Origin: Brooklawnia cerclae
GTDB lineage: Bacteria > Actinomycetota > Actinomycetes > Propionibacteriales > Propionibacteriaceae
DNA length: 64,000 nucleotides
NCBI RefSeq assembly: GCF_011758645.1
Contig: NZ_JAAMOZ010000002.1
Span: 62,001-126,000, forward strand
Direction of reading: 5' to 3'
Shown: positions 16,864 through 26,261 of the stretch, piece after piece
Position numbering within the stretch: the first letter of the stretch is position 1
Layout of the letters: each line of letters begins with the position of its first letter
Translations under genes and position numbers: made by a program
The notes under the pieces: model-generated
Told to the model about the DNA's origin: nothing
The model's input: only the letters and a program-made list of their open reading frames with translations
Databases searched by the model: none

Positions 16864-19504
16864 AACCGGTTCGTACGGCGGACCCAGGCGGGCTGCCCGC
16901 CCGACCGACGCCAACCGATCGGCGCCGCGTCGTGCAGCGCAGAGCGATGCGACCTCCTCGATGCCGAGGGGCTCGTACGGCGACAGGGATCCGTACGGTG
17001 ACAGGGGCAGGGATGCGACGACGAGGGCGTCGTCCGGCTCGCGTGGCTCCTCCGGCACACAGGGGAACGCTCAGGCGTCGAGAGGGACGCAGGCCTCACA
17101 GGGCGGCAAGCGGCGCACGACCGCGACCGGTGCCGGGCGCTCCACCGATTCGACGAGGAACGCTGCCAGTGCAAGCACCTCCAGGAGTGCCGCGCGCGGC
17201 TCGTCCAAGGGCACCTCGAAGGGTTCGAAGCGCGGCGGCAGGGGAGGACGCAAGAAACGCGGCCTGCTGAGGCGCATCCTCCGCGTCGGGTTGATCGTTG
17301 CCCTGGTCATGGCCCTGCTCGGTGTGGGAGGGGCGTTCGTCTTCTACCAACGGGCAGAGCTGCCCGACCCGAACGCCGAGTTCCTGACGCAGACCACCCA
17401 CCTCTACTTCCGTGACGGAACCACCGAGCTCGGCTCGCTGGCGATCCAGAACCGCACCGAGATCTCGTACGACGAAATACCCCAGGTGCTCAAGGACGCC
17501 GTCGTCGCAGCCGAGGACCGCACCTTCTGGACCAACCAGGGCGTCGACATCAAGGGCATGGCGCGTGCCTTCTGGCGTATCGCCCGTGGCCAGGACGTCC
17601 AGGGCGGGTCGACCATCACCCAGCAGTACATCAAGATCCGTTACCTCACCAGCGATCAGACGGTGACCCGCAAGCTCAACGAGGTGGCGCTGGCGGTCAA
17701 GATGAACAAGGGCGCCTCCAAGGAGGAGGTGCTCGGGGGCTACCTCAACACCATCTATTTCGGCCGCGGTGCCTACGGCGTGCAGGCCGCCGCACAGGCC
17801 TATTTCGGCGTGGACGCGAAAGATCTCACCGTCGCGCAGTCGGTGGTGCTGGCGTCCGTGCTGAACAACCCGTCGATGTACGACCCGGCCAACGGCGACG
17901 AGGAGCGGGCCGCGCTGCTCGAGCGCTACAACTGGGTGCTCGACAGCATGGTCGACCCGATGGGGACGCTCACCCAGGCGGACCGCGACGCCAACTACGG
18001 CCAACTGCCCGACTTCCCCGACATCCAGACCGACGACGTCTACGGCGGGACGAACGGCTTCCTCATCCGCATGGCCGAGGACGAACTCGAGGCCAACGGG
18101 TTCACCGCCGACCAGATCAACGGCGGCGGCCTGACCATCGTCACGACGTTCGACTCCCGCATGCAGCAGGCCGCGGTCGACTCTGCCCAGTCCAACGTGG
18201 CCGAGGCCGCGGCGAGCGCCAGCCCGCTGCGCGACGAGAACGGCGACTACGTGCTGGACGAGAACGGCAACACGGTGCAACCCGATGCGAGCGACCTGCA
18301 CGTCGGACTGGCGTCCGTCGAGGTCGGCACCGGCGAGGTGCTGGCGCTGTACGGCGGGGAGGACTTCGTCTCGGACTCCCGCAACTGGGCCACGACCCCG
18401 CGCTACGCGGCCTCCACGTTCAAGGTGTGGGGCGCGGTGGCCGGTCTGCGCCACGGTTTCGGCCTGAGCTCGCTGCTACAGGGCAACACCTACACCCCCG
18501 AGGGCGACCTGTCGTCGGTGCAGAACGACTCGGGCGCCCAGTACGGGTCGGTGACGCTGAAGAAGGCTATCGAGGACTCGATCAACACGGCATTCGTCGA
18601 TCTGGTCTCGCAGGTGCCCAACGGTGAGAGCGAACTGATCCGCGCCGCGAACGACGCCGGCATCCCCGAGGACGACAGCTGGGCGGCACAGCTCAACCGC
18701 CTGGTGCTCGGTGAGGGCGAGGTCACCCCGCTCGACAACGCGTCCGGCTACGCCACGCTGGCCAACAACGGCGTCCGCAACGTGACCCACGTGGTGCGCG
18801 AGGTGCGGGACGCCAGCGGCAACGTGATCTACAGCGGCGACACCGAGGGCACCCAGGCCATCGAGAACACCGTGGCCCGCGACCTGACCTCCGCGCTGCA
18901 ATCCGCGGTCGCCTCGTCCACGGTGAACGCGGTGGACGGACGCGACGTCGCGGGCAAGACCGGCACCGAAGGCGTCGCGGCCGGTCAGGAGGACGCGTCG
19001 GGCGACTCGGTCTCCCAGAGCCAGGTGACCCGTGCGGCGTGGCTCGTCGGCTACACCAAGCAGATCGCCACCTCCGTGATGATGGTCGCGGGGGATTCCG
19101 GCGAGGAGAACCTGGACGTGTACAAGAAACCGGGCAACTCCGCGTTCTACGGTGCCGGATATCCGACGTCGGTGTGGAACGACTACATGGCCGTGGCCAC
19201 CGAGGGCATGGAGGATGTCAGTTTCGACCCGGCGGCGAACATCCAGCCGACGGTGCGCAGCACGTTGACGGCGTCCGCCACTCCGAGCGCGTCGGCCTCG
19301 TCGAGCGAGCCACAGCGGACGACGCAGGCCCCACAGACGACGACGCAGGCGCCCACCACCTATGAGCCGCCTGAGACGACGGCCGAGGAGACGACCAGTG
19401 AGCCGCCGCCGGAGACCACCGATCCGGTGACGACGGCGCCGACGACGACACCGACGAACGGGAACGGCGGTGGCAGGGGAGGCGGCGGCCAGGGGGAGGG
19501 CTGA
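16856..19504 (+). CDS. Bifunctional class A penicillin-binding protein (ponA1-like)
   Basis: The protein has 882 residues. A disordered Ser/Arg/Thr-rich cytoplasmic tail (about 1-135) precedes one membrane helix (ILRVGLIVALVMALLGVGG). The glycosyltransferase-51 domain follows, with the catalytic Glu in AAEDRTFW and the GGSTITQQY motif, and then the transpeptidase domain with STFK (SxxK), SIN (SxN) and KTGT. A Thr/Pro/Glu-rich extracellular tail (about 810-882) ends in a Gly-rich stretch. It polymerises and cross-links peptidoglycan. The ATG at 16856 follows TTGAGGA and overlaps the DUF5318 stop; an in-frame start at 16802 would lie deep inside that gene. Confidence 0.93.
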   Translation: MGETGSYGGPRRAARPTDANRSAPRRAAQSDATSSMPRGSYGDRDPYGDRGRDATTRASSGSRGSSGTQGNAQASRGTQASQGGKRRTTATGAGRSTDSTRNAASASTSRSAARGSSKGTSKGSKRGGRGGRKKRGLLRRILRVGLIVALVMALLGVGGAFVFYQRAELPDPNAEFLTQTTHLYFRDGTTELGSLAIQNRTEISYDEIPQVLKDAVVAAEDRTFWTNQGVDIKGMARAFWRIARGQDVQGGSTITQQYIKIRYLTSDQTVTRKLNEVALAVKMNKGASKEEVLGGYLNTIYFGRGAYGVQAAAQAYFGVDAKDLTVAQSVVLASVLNNPSMYDPANGDEERAALLERYNWVLDSMVDPMGTLTQADRDANYGQLPDFPDIQTDDVYGGTNGFLIRMAEDELEANGFTADQINGGGLTIVTTFDSRMQQAAVDSAQSNVAEAAASASPLRDENGDYVLDENGNTVQPDASDLHVGLASVEVGTGEVLALYGGEDFVSDSRNWATTPRYAASTFKVWGAVAGLRHGFGLSSLLQGNTYTPEGDLSSVQNDSGAQYGSVTLKKAIEDSINTAFVDLVSQVPNGESELIRAANDAGIPEDDSWAAQLNRLVLGEGEVTPLDNASGYATLANNGVRNVTHVVREVRDASGNVIYSGDTEGTQAIENTVARDLTSALQSAVASSTVNAVDGRDVAGKTGTEGVAAGQEDASGDSVSQSQVTRAAWLVGYTKQIATSVMMVAGDSGEENLDVYKKPGNSAFYGAGYPTSVWNDYMAVATEGMEDVSFDPAANIQPTVRSTLTASATPSASASSSEPQRTTQAPQTTTQAPTTYEPPETTAEETTSEPPPETTDPVTTAPTTTPTNGNGGGRGGGGQGEG

Positions 19505-19516
19505 CCCGGGCTCGAT

Positions 19517-19667
19517 CCCTGAGCTTGTCGAAGGGACGTGGTCGTTTCGACAAGCTCAACGGGCGTTTCGACGGGCTAGGCAGCGTTTCGACAAGCTCAA
19601 CGGGCGTTTCGACGGGCTCAACGGTCGTTTCGACAGGCTCGACAGCGTTTCGACAAGCTCAACGGGC
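19517..19667. repeat. Array of TTCGACA(A/G)GCTCAACGG-type short repeats
   Basis: Six direct units of the form GTTTCGACAAGCTCAACGGG start at 19544, 19565, 19585, 19606, 19627 and 19647, a period of 20-21 bp. One inverted unit (CCCTGAGCTTGTCGAAGGG, 19517-19535) precedes them. Unit ends vary (GACAAGCTCAACG, GACGGGCTCAACG, GACAGGCTCGAC). The array fills the spacer between the PBP and the glycosyltransferase. The same core occurs at 36122-36231. Confidence 0.85.
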
Positions 19668-19724
19668 ATCGGTCAGCCTCAGGTTCGCTGACCGCGTCCC
19701 AGCTTGGTGCGGCACAATGGCGAG

Positions 19725-21251
19725 GTGAGTGAACCAGCCGAGCTGACGCTACGTGTGGGTGGCCCTGTCGGACGATACGCCCGGCGCGTGAGTCTCTGGT
19801 TCGACCCCGCCACCTGGTCGTTCGTGGCCGCGTCGGTGACTTGGCTGATCGTGATGGTCCGGCAGGTGCCGTGCCGCCCGCTGCCGGGCGACTACTTCCC
19901 CAACCCGTTCCTACGGTTGTGCTACACCGACATCTCGACCCTCTACCTGGGCCGCGACATCAGCCTGGGCGCCGGCTTCTACACCGACGTCCCGCTGGAA
20001 TATCCCGTACTCATCGGCTACTTCATGGGCATCGCCAGGGCGATCACGTCCCTTTTCGCCGTGGTGGGTGCGAATGCCACCTTCGACGAGCAGGTGGCGG
20101 CGTCCCAGATCTTCTTCCAGATGTGTGCGATCGGACTGTTCGTCTGCTTCCTGGTCACCGTGCTGGCCCACCTGCGCATGGCACGGAACTCGCCCACAAG
20201 CCCTTACGGCGGGCCCGCGCGGGCGTGGGACGTGCTGCTCATCGCCGCGTCCCCCACGGTGATGGCAGCCGGGCTCATCAACTGGGATCTGCTGGCGGTG
20301 ATGCTGACATCGGTGGGCCTGCTCCTGTGGGCGCGCGGGCGGCCTGCGATGGCGGGCGCGCTGCTGGGGCTGGCCTTCGCGGCGAAGTTCTATCCGATAC
20401 TGGTCCTCATCGCCATCACCGTGCTGTGCGTGCGCTCCGACAAGATGAAGGCGATCGTCCAGCTGTGGTCGGGGGCGCTGATCGCCTGGCTGGTCGTCAA
20501 CCTGCCCGTCATGCTGATCGCCCCCGATGGCTGGATGGTGTTCTGGACGAAGAACGCCGACCGCGGTGCCGATCTCGGCTCGGTCTGGTACGTGCTGTCG
20601 CTCCTGGGCATCCAGGTGCCGGCACTGTCGGCCGTGGCGTTCGTGTGCATGGCGATCTGCGGCATCGCCGTCGTCCGGCTCGTGCTCAAGGCCCCCCGGC
20701 GGCCTCGTCTCGGCCAAGTGGCGCTGCTGCTGCTCGTGGCCTTCCTCGTGTTCAACAAGGTGTACTCACCCCAGTACGTGCTGTGGCTGCTTCCGTTCGT
20801 GGTGCTGGCGCGTCCGAAGCTGTTCGACGTCGCGGTGTGGACGGGCGCCGAACTCGTCTACTTCGTGTGCATCTGGGGTTTCCTCGAGGGGATCCTCGGG
20901 CCCGGCAGCGGGACGGACTGGGTGTACATGGCCTCGGTGCTGCTGCGGGTGTTCGTCCAGGCCTGGTTCGCGATGCGGGTCGTGGACGACATCATGCACC
21001 CGTGGGCCGATCCGATACGCCAGCCGCTGGTGGACGACCCGATCGGGGGCGTCCTCGATCACAGCGTGGACGCCCGGTGGCTTCTCGCCCTGGGCTCGCG
21101 TCCACGCCATGCGCCGACCGAGCCCGAGGACTTCGCCGAGCCCGACGATTTCCCCGAGTCACACGATCTCCCCGAGTCGCACGATCTCGCCGAGCTACAG
21201 GGTCTTCCCGAGCCGCAGGGCCTGGGCAAGCTCCGGGACGTGGACGAGTGA
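19725..21251 (+). CDS. GT87-like polytopic glycosyltransferase (Rv0051-type)
   Basis: The protein has 508 residues with about ten to eleven membrane helices. An early extracytoplasmic loop carries CYTDISTLYLGRDI and PLEYPVL, the acidic loop expected of GT-C enzymes that use polyprenyl-phosphate sugars. Position after a class A PBP matches mycobacterial Rv0051. The cytoplasmic C-terminus (about 465-508) is a run of degenerate units of the type EPEDFAE, EPDDFPE, ESHDLPE, ESHDLAE. CACAAT (19713-19718) ends 6 nt before the GTG, fitting a leaderless start; a TTG at 19704 is in frame. The stop overlaps the next gene. Sugar and acceptor are unknown. Confidence 0.8.
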   Translation: MSEPAELTLRVGGPVGRYARRVSLWFDPATWSFVAASVTWLIVMVRQVPCRPLPGDYFPNPFLRLCYTDISTLYLGRDISLGAGFYTDVPLEYPVLIGYFMGIARAITSLFAVVGANATFDEQVAASQIFFQMCAIGLFVCFLVTVLAHLRMARNSPTSPYGGPARAWDVLLIAASPTVMAAGLINWDLLAVMLTSVGLLLWARGRPAMAGALLGLAFAAKFYPILVLIAITVLCVRSDKMKAIVQLWSGALIAWLVVNLPVMLIAPDGWMVFWTKNADRGADLGSVWYVLSLLGIQVPALSAVAFVCMAICGIAVVRLVLKAPRRPRLGQVALLLLVAFLVFNKVYSPQYVLWLLPFVVLARPKLFDVAVWTGAELVYFVCIWGFLEGILGPGSGTDWVYMASVLLRVFVQAWFAMRVVDDIMHPWADPIRQPLVDDPIGGVLDHSVDARWLLALGSRPRHAPTEPEDFAEPDDFPESHDLPESHDLAELQGLPEPQGLGKLRDVDE

Positions 21252-22345
21252 GCGCCACCGCGACCCGGGACGCGCGCCCGGTGGTCGTCGCCTGGCTGGT
21301 CACCCGCGCGCTCCTGCTCGCCGTTGCCTGGTGGATCACGAGGACGACGGGGACCACGTTCACCCAGGTGCTGTCCAACTGGGACGTCCAGCACTACCTG
21401 ACGATCGCCCAGAGCGGTTACCGCGATCCGCTCGACGTCGCGTTCTTCCCCGGCCTGCCGATGGTCATGCGTGCGATCGACCTCGTCGGGGTGCCGATGG
21501 TGATCGGTGCGACGGTTCTGGCGCAGATCGGGTCAGGGCTGGCTGCCTGGGCGATCCACCGCATGTACGGCCCGGGAGCCGCCGTGGTGTGGTTGCTGTT
21601 GCCCATGACGGTCTTCACCGCCGTGCCCTACACCGAGCCTTTGTTCTGTGCGGCCGCCTTCTGGGCGTGGGAGCGGGCGCAGGCCCGCAGCTGGGGGCCG
21701 GCGATCGCGCTGGCGTGCGTGGCGTGCTCGTTGCGCATCTCGGGGCTGTTCCTCGTGTTCTCCCTCGGTGTGCTCGTGCTCACGCAGGCCGGGCGCAGCT
21801 TCCGCCGGCGGCTCGTCGACTGCCTGTGGCTGGTCTTCCCCATGGCTGTGCTGGGGGCGTACGTGTTCTTCCTCCACTCCCTGTCGGGCCGCTGGGACAC
21901 CTGGTACACCGCGCAGGGTTCGGGCTGGCAACGTCACCTGTCCTGGCCCTGGGACGCGTTCTCGGCCACGTGGCCGCTGACCGCCGACTCCGCGTGGCCG
22001 GGGCGTGCCGAGGTGCCGATCATGTTCCGCTTCGAGATCGCGTCCGTGGTGATCGGCTACCTCGGCACCCTGGCGCTCGCGTTCCGGCGACGATGGGGTG
22101 AGGCCGGCTGGGTGGGGTCGAACGTGGTGGCGCTGAGTTCGTCCGCCTGGTTCATGTCGGTCAACCGTGCCGTGCTGCTCTGGTTCCCGCTGTGCCCGTT
22201 CATCGCGTCGGCGGCGCAGTGGCGTCCGCACAACCCGGGTGCGAGGGCTGCCTACCGGGTCGGCCTCGGTCTGCTGCTGGCCGCCGACCTGTTCGTCATG
22301 GCGTGGTGGGCGTGGTGCTTCGGGACGGGGCGCTGGGCGTCCTGA
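21248..22345 (+). CDS. PIG-V-like (GT-C) membrane mannosyltransferase
   Basis: The protein has 365 residues with about eight membrane helices. The early loop SNWDVQHYLTIAQSGY and the following VAFFPGLPMVMR match the WD-x-x-HYLxIA-GY / FFP-lP pattern of the PIG-V (GPI mannosyltransferase 2) family, whose bacterial members use polyprenyl-phosphate mannose. The GTG overlaps the GT87-like stop by four bases, so the two are co-translated and probably act on the same envelope glycan or lipoglycan. The 3' end overlaps the convergent PfkB gene by 50 bp. Confidence 0.78.
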   Translation: MSATATRDARPVVVAWLVTRALLLAVAWWITRTTGTTFTQVLSNWDVQHYLTIAQSGYRDPLDVAFFPGLPMVMRAIDLVGVPMVIGATVLAQIGSGLAAWAIHRMYGPGAAVVWLLLPMTVFTAVPYTEPLFCAAAFWAWERAQARSWGPAIALACVACSLRISGLFLVFSLGVLVLTQAGRSFRRRLVDCLWLVFPMAVLGAYVFFLHSLSGRWDTWYTAQGSGWQRHLSWPWDAFSATWPLTADSAWPGRAEVPIMFRFEIASVVIGYLGTLALAFRRRWGEAGWVGSNVVALSSSAWFMSVNRAVLLWFPLCPFIASAAQWRPHNPGARAAYRVGLGLLLAADLFVMAWWAWCFGTGRWAS

Positions 22346-23177
22346 CGGGGTGCCAGGCGAGCACGCCGCGTCCGGTGACCGATCGGGACGCCAGGTCGAT
22401 CGCCTGCCGCAGCGCCTCGACGAAGCCGAGCCCCTCGGCGAGGTGGGCGGCCAGCGCACCGTGCAGCACGTCGCCGGCCCCGGTGGTGTCCACTGCCTTC
22501 ACATCGGGCACGGGCAGTTCGCCGGGCCTCTCCGCCACGGCGTAGACCACGGGCTGGGCGCCGTGGGTGCGGGCGAGCCGGGGGATGCCGTAGCCGGCCA
22601 GATCGTCCAGGGCCTGCTCGGGGCTGTGCCCGGGCAGGGCGAAGTCGGCCGAGACGACGGCGACGTCCAGGCTGGGGAGCAGCATCTGCAGCCCGGGCTT
22701 CCACGACCCGCCGTCCAGCAGGTGGATGGGGGACGCCGAGAGCGCGGCCAGTGCCGTCGAGGCGTCGACCAGGTGGCCGTCGTGCAGGACGACGTCGGCG
22801 TCCCGCACGATCTCGGACGACGGCAGCGTCTGTTGCGTCAGGCCGGTCGCGTTGCGGGAAACGACGGCGCGTGCCCCGTCGGGGGTGACCAGCACCGTGG
22901 ACACCGGCACCTGGTGGTCGGCCGGCGCGACGTCGACGATCTCGATCCCGTCCAGGCGGTTGCGAGCGAGGTCCGCGAGGTCGGAGCCCCCCAGCGCGGT
23001 CACGAGGCGGACCTGGCATCCCAACGCCGCGGCGACGCGGGCCGCGTTGGCCGCCGGGCCACCGACGTCCACCCGTAGACCGTGCGCGACGATCTTCGCG
23101 TTGGCCCTGGGTAGCTCGACGACCTGCTGGACGACGTCGATCGTGGTCAACCCGACACAGACGACTAGGGGTGCCAT
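22296..23177 (-). CDS. PfkB-family carbohydrate kinase
   Basis: The protein has 293 residues. The N-terminal PfkB signature region VDVGGPAANAARVAAALG binds sugar, and the C-terminal signature DTTGAGDVLHGALAAHL contains the anion hole and catalytic Asp. The substrate (ribose, fructose, 2-keto-3-deoxygluconate or nucleoside) cannot be assigned. TAGCAT (23185-23190, minus strand) ends 7 nt before the ATG at 23177, which fits a leaderless start; an ATG at 23186 is possible. Its last 17 codons overlap the convergent mannosyltransferase and form a low-complexity PSAPSRSTTPTTP tail. Confidence 0.85.
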   Translation of the reverse strand: MAPLVVCVGLTTIDVVQQVVELPRANAKIVAHGLRVDVGGPAANAARVAAALGCQVRLVTALGGSDLADLARNRLDGIEIVDVAPADHQVPVSTVLVTPDGARAVVSRNATGLTQQTLPSSEIVRDADVVLHDGHLVDASTALAALSASPIHLLDGGSWKPGLQMLLPSLDVAVVSADFALPGHSPEQALDDLAGYGIPRLARTHGAQPVVYAVAERPGELPVPDVKAVDTTGAGDVLHGALAAHLAEGLGFVEALRQAIDLASRSVTGRGVLAWHPVRTPSAPSRSTTPTTP

Positions 23178-23187
23178 GGCCCCCATG

Positions 23188-23805
23188 CTAGGTGCCGCGA
23201 CGGCGCAGCGCACCGAAGAGCGCATCCGAGGCGGTCTCGACGAGAGCGCGCCGGTCCTGATCGGGGCAGCCCCGTGCCACCCAGGCGAGACAGGCAGCGT
23301 CCAGGAAGCCGAGGAAGCCGAGGAGCGCGTAGTCGTCCCGCCCCGCGGTCTCCTCGGGCAGGTGGAGGAGCGAGCGCAGCCCGGAGGCTGCCTCCTCCCG
23401 CATCCGCCGCCGCGCGACGACAGCCGGTGAGGGGTCGTTGCCGGGCAGGAGGAACGGCTCCGGTGGGTCGTCCCGCTCGCCGCTGAGGTGGTCGAGCAGC
23501 ACCTCGATGCGGACGCGGATGCGGTCGCGCGCATCCGCGGAGGCCGGGAGCGCGTCCGTCGCGGCGTCCTGCTCCCGCCCGAGGCGAGCCATGGACGCGC
23601 CGATGACCTCGACGTACAGGTCTGCCTTCGAGTCGAAGTAGTGGTAGACGAGGGCCTCGGACGTGCCCGCCTGATCGGCGACGGCCGTCACGGCGACCTT
23701 CTCATAGGAGTCGTGGGCGAACAACAGCCGCGCGGCCTCGACAATGGCCGACCGGCGCGCGTCGGGGTCGAGGCGGGTGCGCCTGCGGCGATCGATGCGG
23801 GCCAT
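23188..23805 (-). CDS. TetR/AcrR family transcriptional regulator
   Basis: The protein has 205 residues. The helix-turn-helix lies at about 35-70 (VTAVADQAGTSEALVYHYFD), the typical TetR DNA-binding domain, followed by an all-helical ligand domain. Its start and that of the GH13 amylase diverge with only 23 bp between them, and PfkB follows 10 bp downstream on the same strand, so it may control either. The ATG at 23805 is preferred; a GTG two codons upstream is in frame. No clear palindromic operator was found in the tiny spacer. Confidence 0.88.
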   Translation of the reverse strand: MARIDRRRRTRLDPDARRSAIVEAARLLFAHDSYEKVAVTAVADQAGTSEALVYHYFDSKADLYVEVIGASMARLGREQDAATDALPASADARDRIRVRIEVLLDHLSGERDDPPEPFLLPGNDPSPAVVARRRMREEAASGLRSLLHLPEETAGRDDYALLGFLGFLDAACLAWVARGCPDQDRRALVETASDALFGALRRRGT

Positions 23806-23828
23806 GGCCACAGCGTAGGCTCACGGGC

Positions 23829-25088
23829 ATGACTCCACCGGCATGGACCGACGACGCCATCTGGTACACCGTCTATCCGCTCGGCTTCGTCGGGGCGCCG
23901 ATCCGCGATGTCGCCCCCCCGGGGAATGGTGGCGCCCCTGTCGTCGTGCATCGGCTGGATCGCCTGATCGCCTGGCTCGACCATCTCGTCGCGCTGGGCT
24001 GCAACGGGCTGCTGCTCGGGCCGATCTTCTCGTCGGTGAGCCACGGCTACGACACCCTCGACCACTACGCGATCGACCCCAGGCTGGGCGACGACGCCGA
24101 CTTCGACCGGCTCGTCGAGCAGTGCCGTGCCCGTGGTGTGCGGCTGGTGCTCGACGGCGTGTTCAACCATGTCAGCGACCGGCATCCCGCCCTGGCACGC
24201 GCCTTGGCGGATCCGGGCTCGCCGGAAGCCGGCTGGTTCCACATCGACTACGACGCCCAGCCGCCCACCTGGCGCGACTTCGAGGGCCACAGCGATCTGG
24301 TGCGGCTCAACCACGCCAATCCGGAGGTCGTCGACTTCGTGGCGGACGTGATGCGCCACTGGCTGCGCCGCGGCATCGACGGCTGGCGGCTCGATGCCGC
24401 CTACTCCGTCGATCCCGGGTTCTGGGCCGACGTGCTGCCGCGGGTGCGCGACGAGTTCCCCGAGGCGCTCTTCGTCGGCGAGGTGATCCACACCCACGAG
24501 GACCGGCTCGCCGCGTCCACGATCGAGTCGATCACCGCCTATGAGCTGTGGAAGGCCACGTGGGGCTCGATCCGCGACCGCAACATGTTCGAGCTCAACT
24601 GGACCCTCGGCCGCCACGATCATCTGCTCGACATCGATCGTCCCCTGACGTTCGTCGGCAACCACGACGTCACCCGCATCGCCACGCAGGTGGGCCCGGC
24701 CGGCTCGGTGCTGGCGCTGGTCGTCATGGCGACGGTCGGTGGTATGCCGTCGATCTACTACGGCGATGAGGGCGGCACGACCGGCACCAAGTACGACCGG
24801 CTCGGCGGGGACGACGAGGTGCGCCCCGAGATGCCTGCGAGCCCCGGCCAGTGGCGGCCGCCCGAGCCCTGGCTCGTCCCCCTTCATCAGGAGTTGCTCG
24901 GGCTCCGTCGGCGGAACCCCTGGCTCGTGGACGCGCGTGTGGCGATCACCACCCTGGAGAATCAGCGGATCGTCTACCGTTCGTCGTCCCAGGACTCGTG
25001 GCTGGACGTCGAACTGGACGTCCGCGGCGGCCACCGCGCGACCGTCACCGGGCCCGAGGGGGAGCTGTTCCGGTACGAGCAGGCCTGA
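23829..25088 (+). CDS. GH13 alpha-amylase-family glycoside hydrolase (short form)
   Basis: The protein has 419 residues, shorter than most amylases, with no signal peptide, so a cytoplasmic enzyme. The (beta/alpha)8 barrel motifs are present: DGVFNHVS (region I), GWRLDAAY with the nucleophile Asp near 189 (II), FVGEVI with the acid/base Glu near 218 (III), and FVGNHD with the transition-state Asp near 279 (IV). It likely acts on maltodextrin, trehalose or sucrose-type alpha-glucosides inside the cell. TAGGCT (23816-23821) ends 7 nt before the ATG and there is no ribosome site, so it is leaderless. The 3' end overlaps the convergent glycerate kinase by 44 bp. Confidence 0.88.
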   Translation: MTPPAWTDDAIWYTVYPLGFVGAPIRDVAPPGNGGAPVVVHRLDRLIAWLDHLVALGCNGLLLGPIFSSVSHGYDTLDHYAIDPRLGDDADFDRLVEQCRARGVRLVLDGVFNHVSDRHPALARALADPGSPEAGWFHIDYDAQPPTWRDFEGHSDLVRLNHANPEVVDFVADVMRHWLRRGIDGWRLDAAYSVDPGFWADVLPRVRDEFPEALFVGEVIHTHEDRLAASTIESITAYELWKATWGSIRDRNMFELNWTLGRHDHLLDIDRPLTFVGNHDVTRIATQVGPAGSVLALVVMATVGGMPSIYYGDEGGTTGTKYDRLGGDDEVRPEMPASPGQWRPPEPWLVPLHQELLGLRRRNPWLVDARVAITTLENQRIVYRSSSQDSWLDVELDVRGGHRATVTGPEGELFRYEQA

Positions 25089-26238
25089 GCGACAGTTCCT
25101 CCGCCAGGACGCCCAGCGCGCCCGTCACCGCGAGGCGCAGGTTCTCCGGCCCCCGGCGCAGGGCGTCGTCCAGCGGCATGCCGGACGGGGTGATCTGCAC
25201 GAGGGTGACGTCGCCGGGCAGGAGGCCGGCATCGATGCCGACGCGCCCGGCGAAGACGAGCACAGGCACCCCAGCCTTCGAGGCGTGCTCGCACAGACGG
25301 TGAATCGCCTTGCCATGGCAGGTCTGGGCGTCCACAGAGCCTTCGCCGGTGAGCAACAGCCCGGCATCGCGCAGGTGCTCGTCCAGCCCGGCGAGTTCGG
25401 CCACCAGCTCCAGGCCCGGACGCAGACGCCCGCCGAGGAACAGCTGGAGCGCCCATCCGATGCCGCCCGCGGCGCCCGCCCCCGGCCACTGCGCGACCAG
25501 GGTGGCGTCCCGCCCGCCGGGCGCTGCCGACCGGCAGACCTCGACGAGGTGGGCGAGGATGCGGTCGAGTTCGGCCACCTGCTCGTCGTCGGCCCCCTTC
25601 TGCGGCCCGTACACGGCGCTGGCCCCCTGCGGCCCGAGCAGCGGGTTGGTGACGTCGCTGGCCACCTCAACCTCGACGTCGGCCAGCCTCGGGTCGATAC
25701 CGGACGCGTCCACCTCTGCGAGCCCGCGCAGCCCGTCGGGTGTCGGCTCGATGTCCTGCCCGTCGGCGTCGAAGAACCGGACGCCCAGGGCAGCGAGCAT
25801 GCCCGCGCCGGCCTCGTTGGTGGAACTGCCGCCGATGCCTATCACCAGGCGCTTCGCCCCGGTGTCGAGCGCCGCGCCGATCAGTTCGCCCAGCCCGCGG
25901 GAGCTGTAGGCTATCACGTGGCGCTGGCCTGCGGGGACGAGTTCCAGACCGCTGGTGGACGCGACGTCCAGCAACGCGACTCGTCCGTCGGCGGTGTCGA
26001 CGAGCCCGAAGGCGGTGTCGTGCGGGCGTCCTTCCTGGTCGTGTGTCCTGGTGGGGACGATCCGGGCGTCGAGCGCCGAGGAGACCGCCTCCGTGAAGCC
26101 CTCGCCGCCGTCGGCGATGGGCAGTTCGACCGTCCGGGCGTCCGGCAGGCACGCTCGCGCGGCCCTCGCCATGATGGACGCCGCCTCCGGTGCGGTCATC
26201 GAACCCTTGAACGAATCGGGGGCGCAGATGATGCGCAT
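25045..26238 (-). CDS. Glycerate 2-kinase (GarK/GlxK family)
   Basis: The protein has 397 residues, close to the family norm. The family landmarks are APDSFKGSMTA at the N-terminus, PIADGGEG, and GGSSTNEAGAGMLAALG. It phosphorylates D-glycerate (normally at position 2 in this family), feeding glycolysis from glyoxylate, serine or sugar-acid breakdown. A strong ribosome site (AAGGAGGG) precedes the ATG. The lone CBM48-type gene ends 24 bp upstream on the same strand, so the two are probably co-transcribed. Confidence 0.92.
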   Translation of the reverse strand: MRIICAPDSFKGSMTAPEAASIMARAARACLPDARTVELPIADGGEGFTEAVSSALDARIVPTRTHDQEGRPHDTAFGLVDTADGRVALLDVASTSGLELVPAGQRHVIAYSSRGLGELIGAALDTGAKRLVIGIGGSSTNEAGAGMLAALGVRFFDADGQDIEPTPDGLRGLAEVDASGIDPRLADVEVEVASDVTNPLLGPQGASAVYGPQKGADDEQVAELDRILAHLVEVCRSAAPGGRDATLVAQWPGAGAAGGIGWALQLFLGGRLRPGLELVAELAGLDEHLRDAGLLLTGEGSVDAQTCHGKAIHRLCEHASKAGVPVLVFAGRVGIDAGLLPGDVTLVQITPSGMPLDDALRRGPENLRLAVTGALGVLAEELSLRPARTGTAPPRAR

Positions 26239-26261
26239 GTGGACCCTCCTTGGTCACATGG

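Noticed and set aside
19544-19667. Regular repeats resembling a CRISPR array
   Set aside because: The period of 20-21 bp leaves no spacers between units and no cas genes are near; this is a tandem intergenic repeat.
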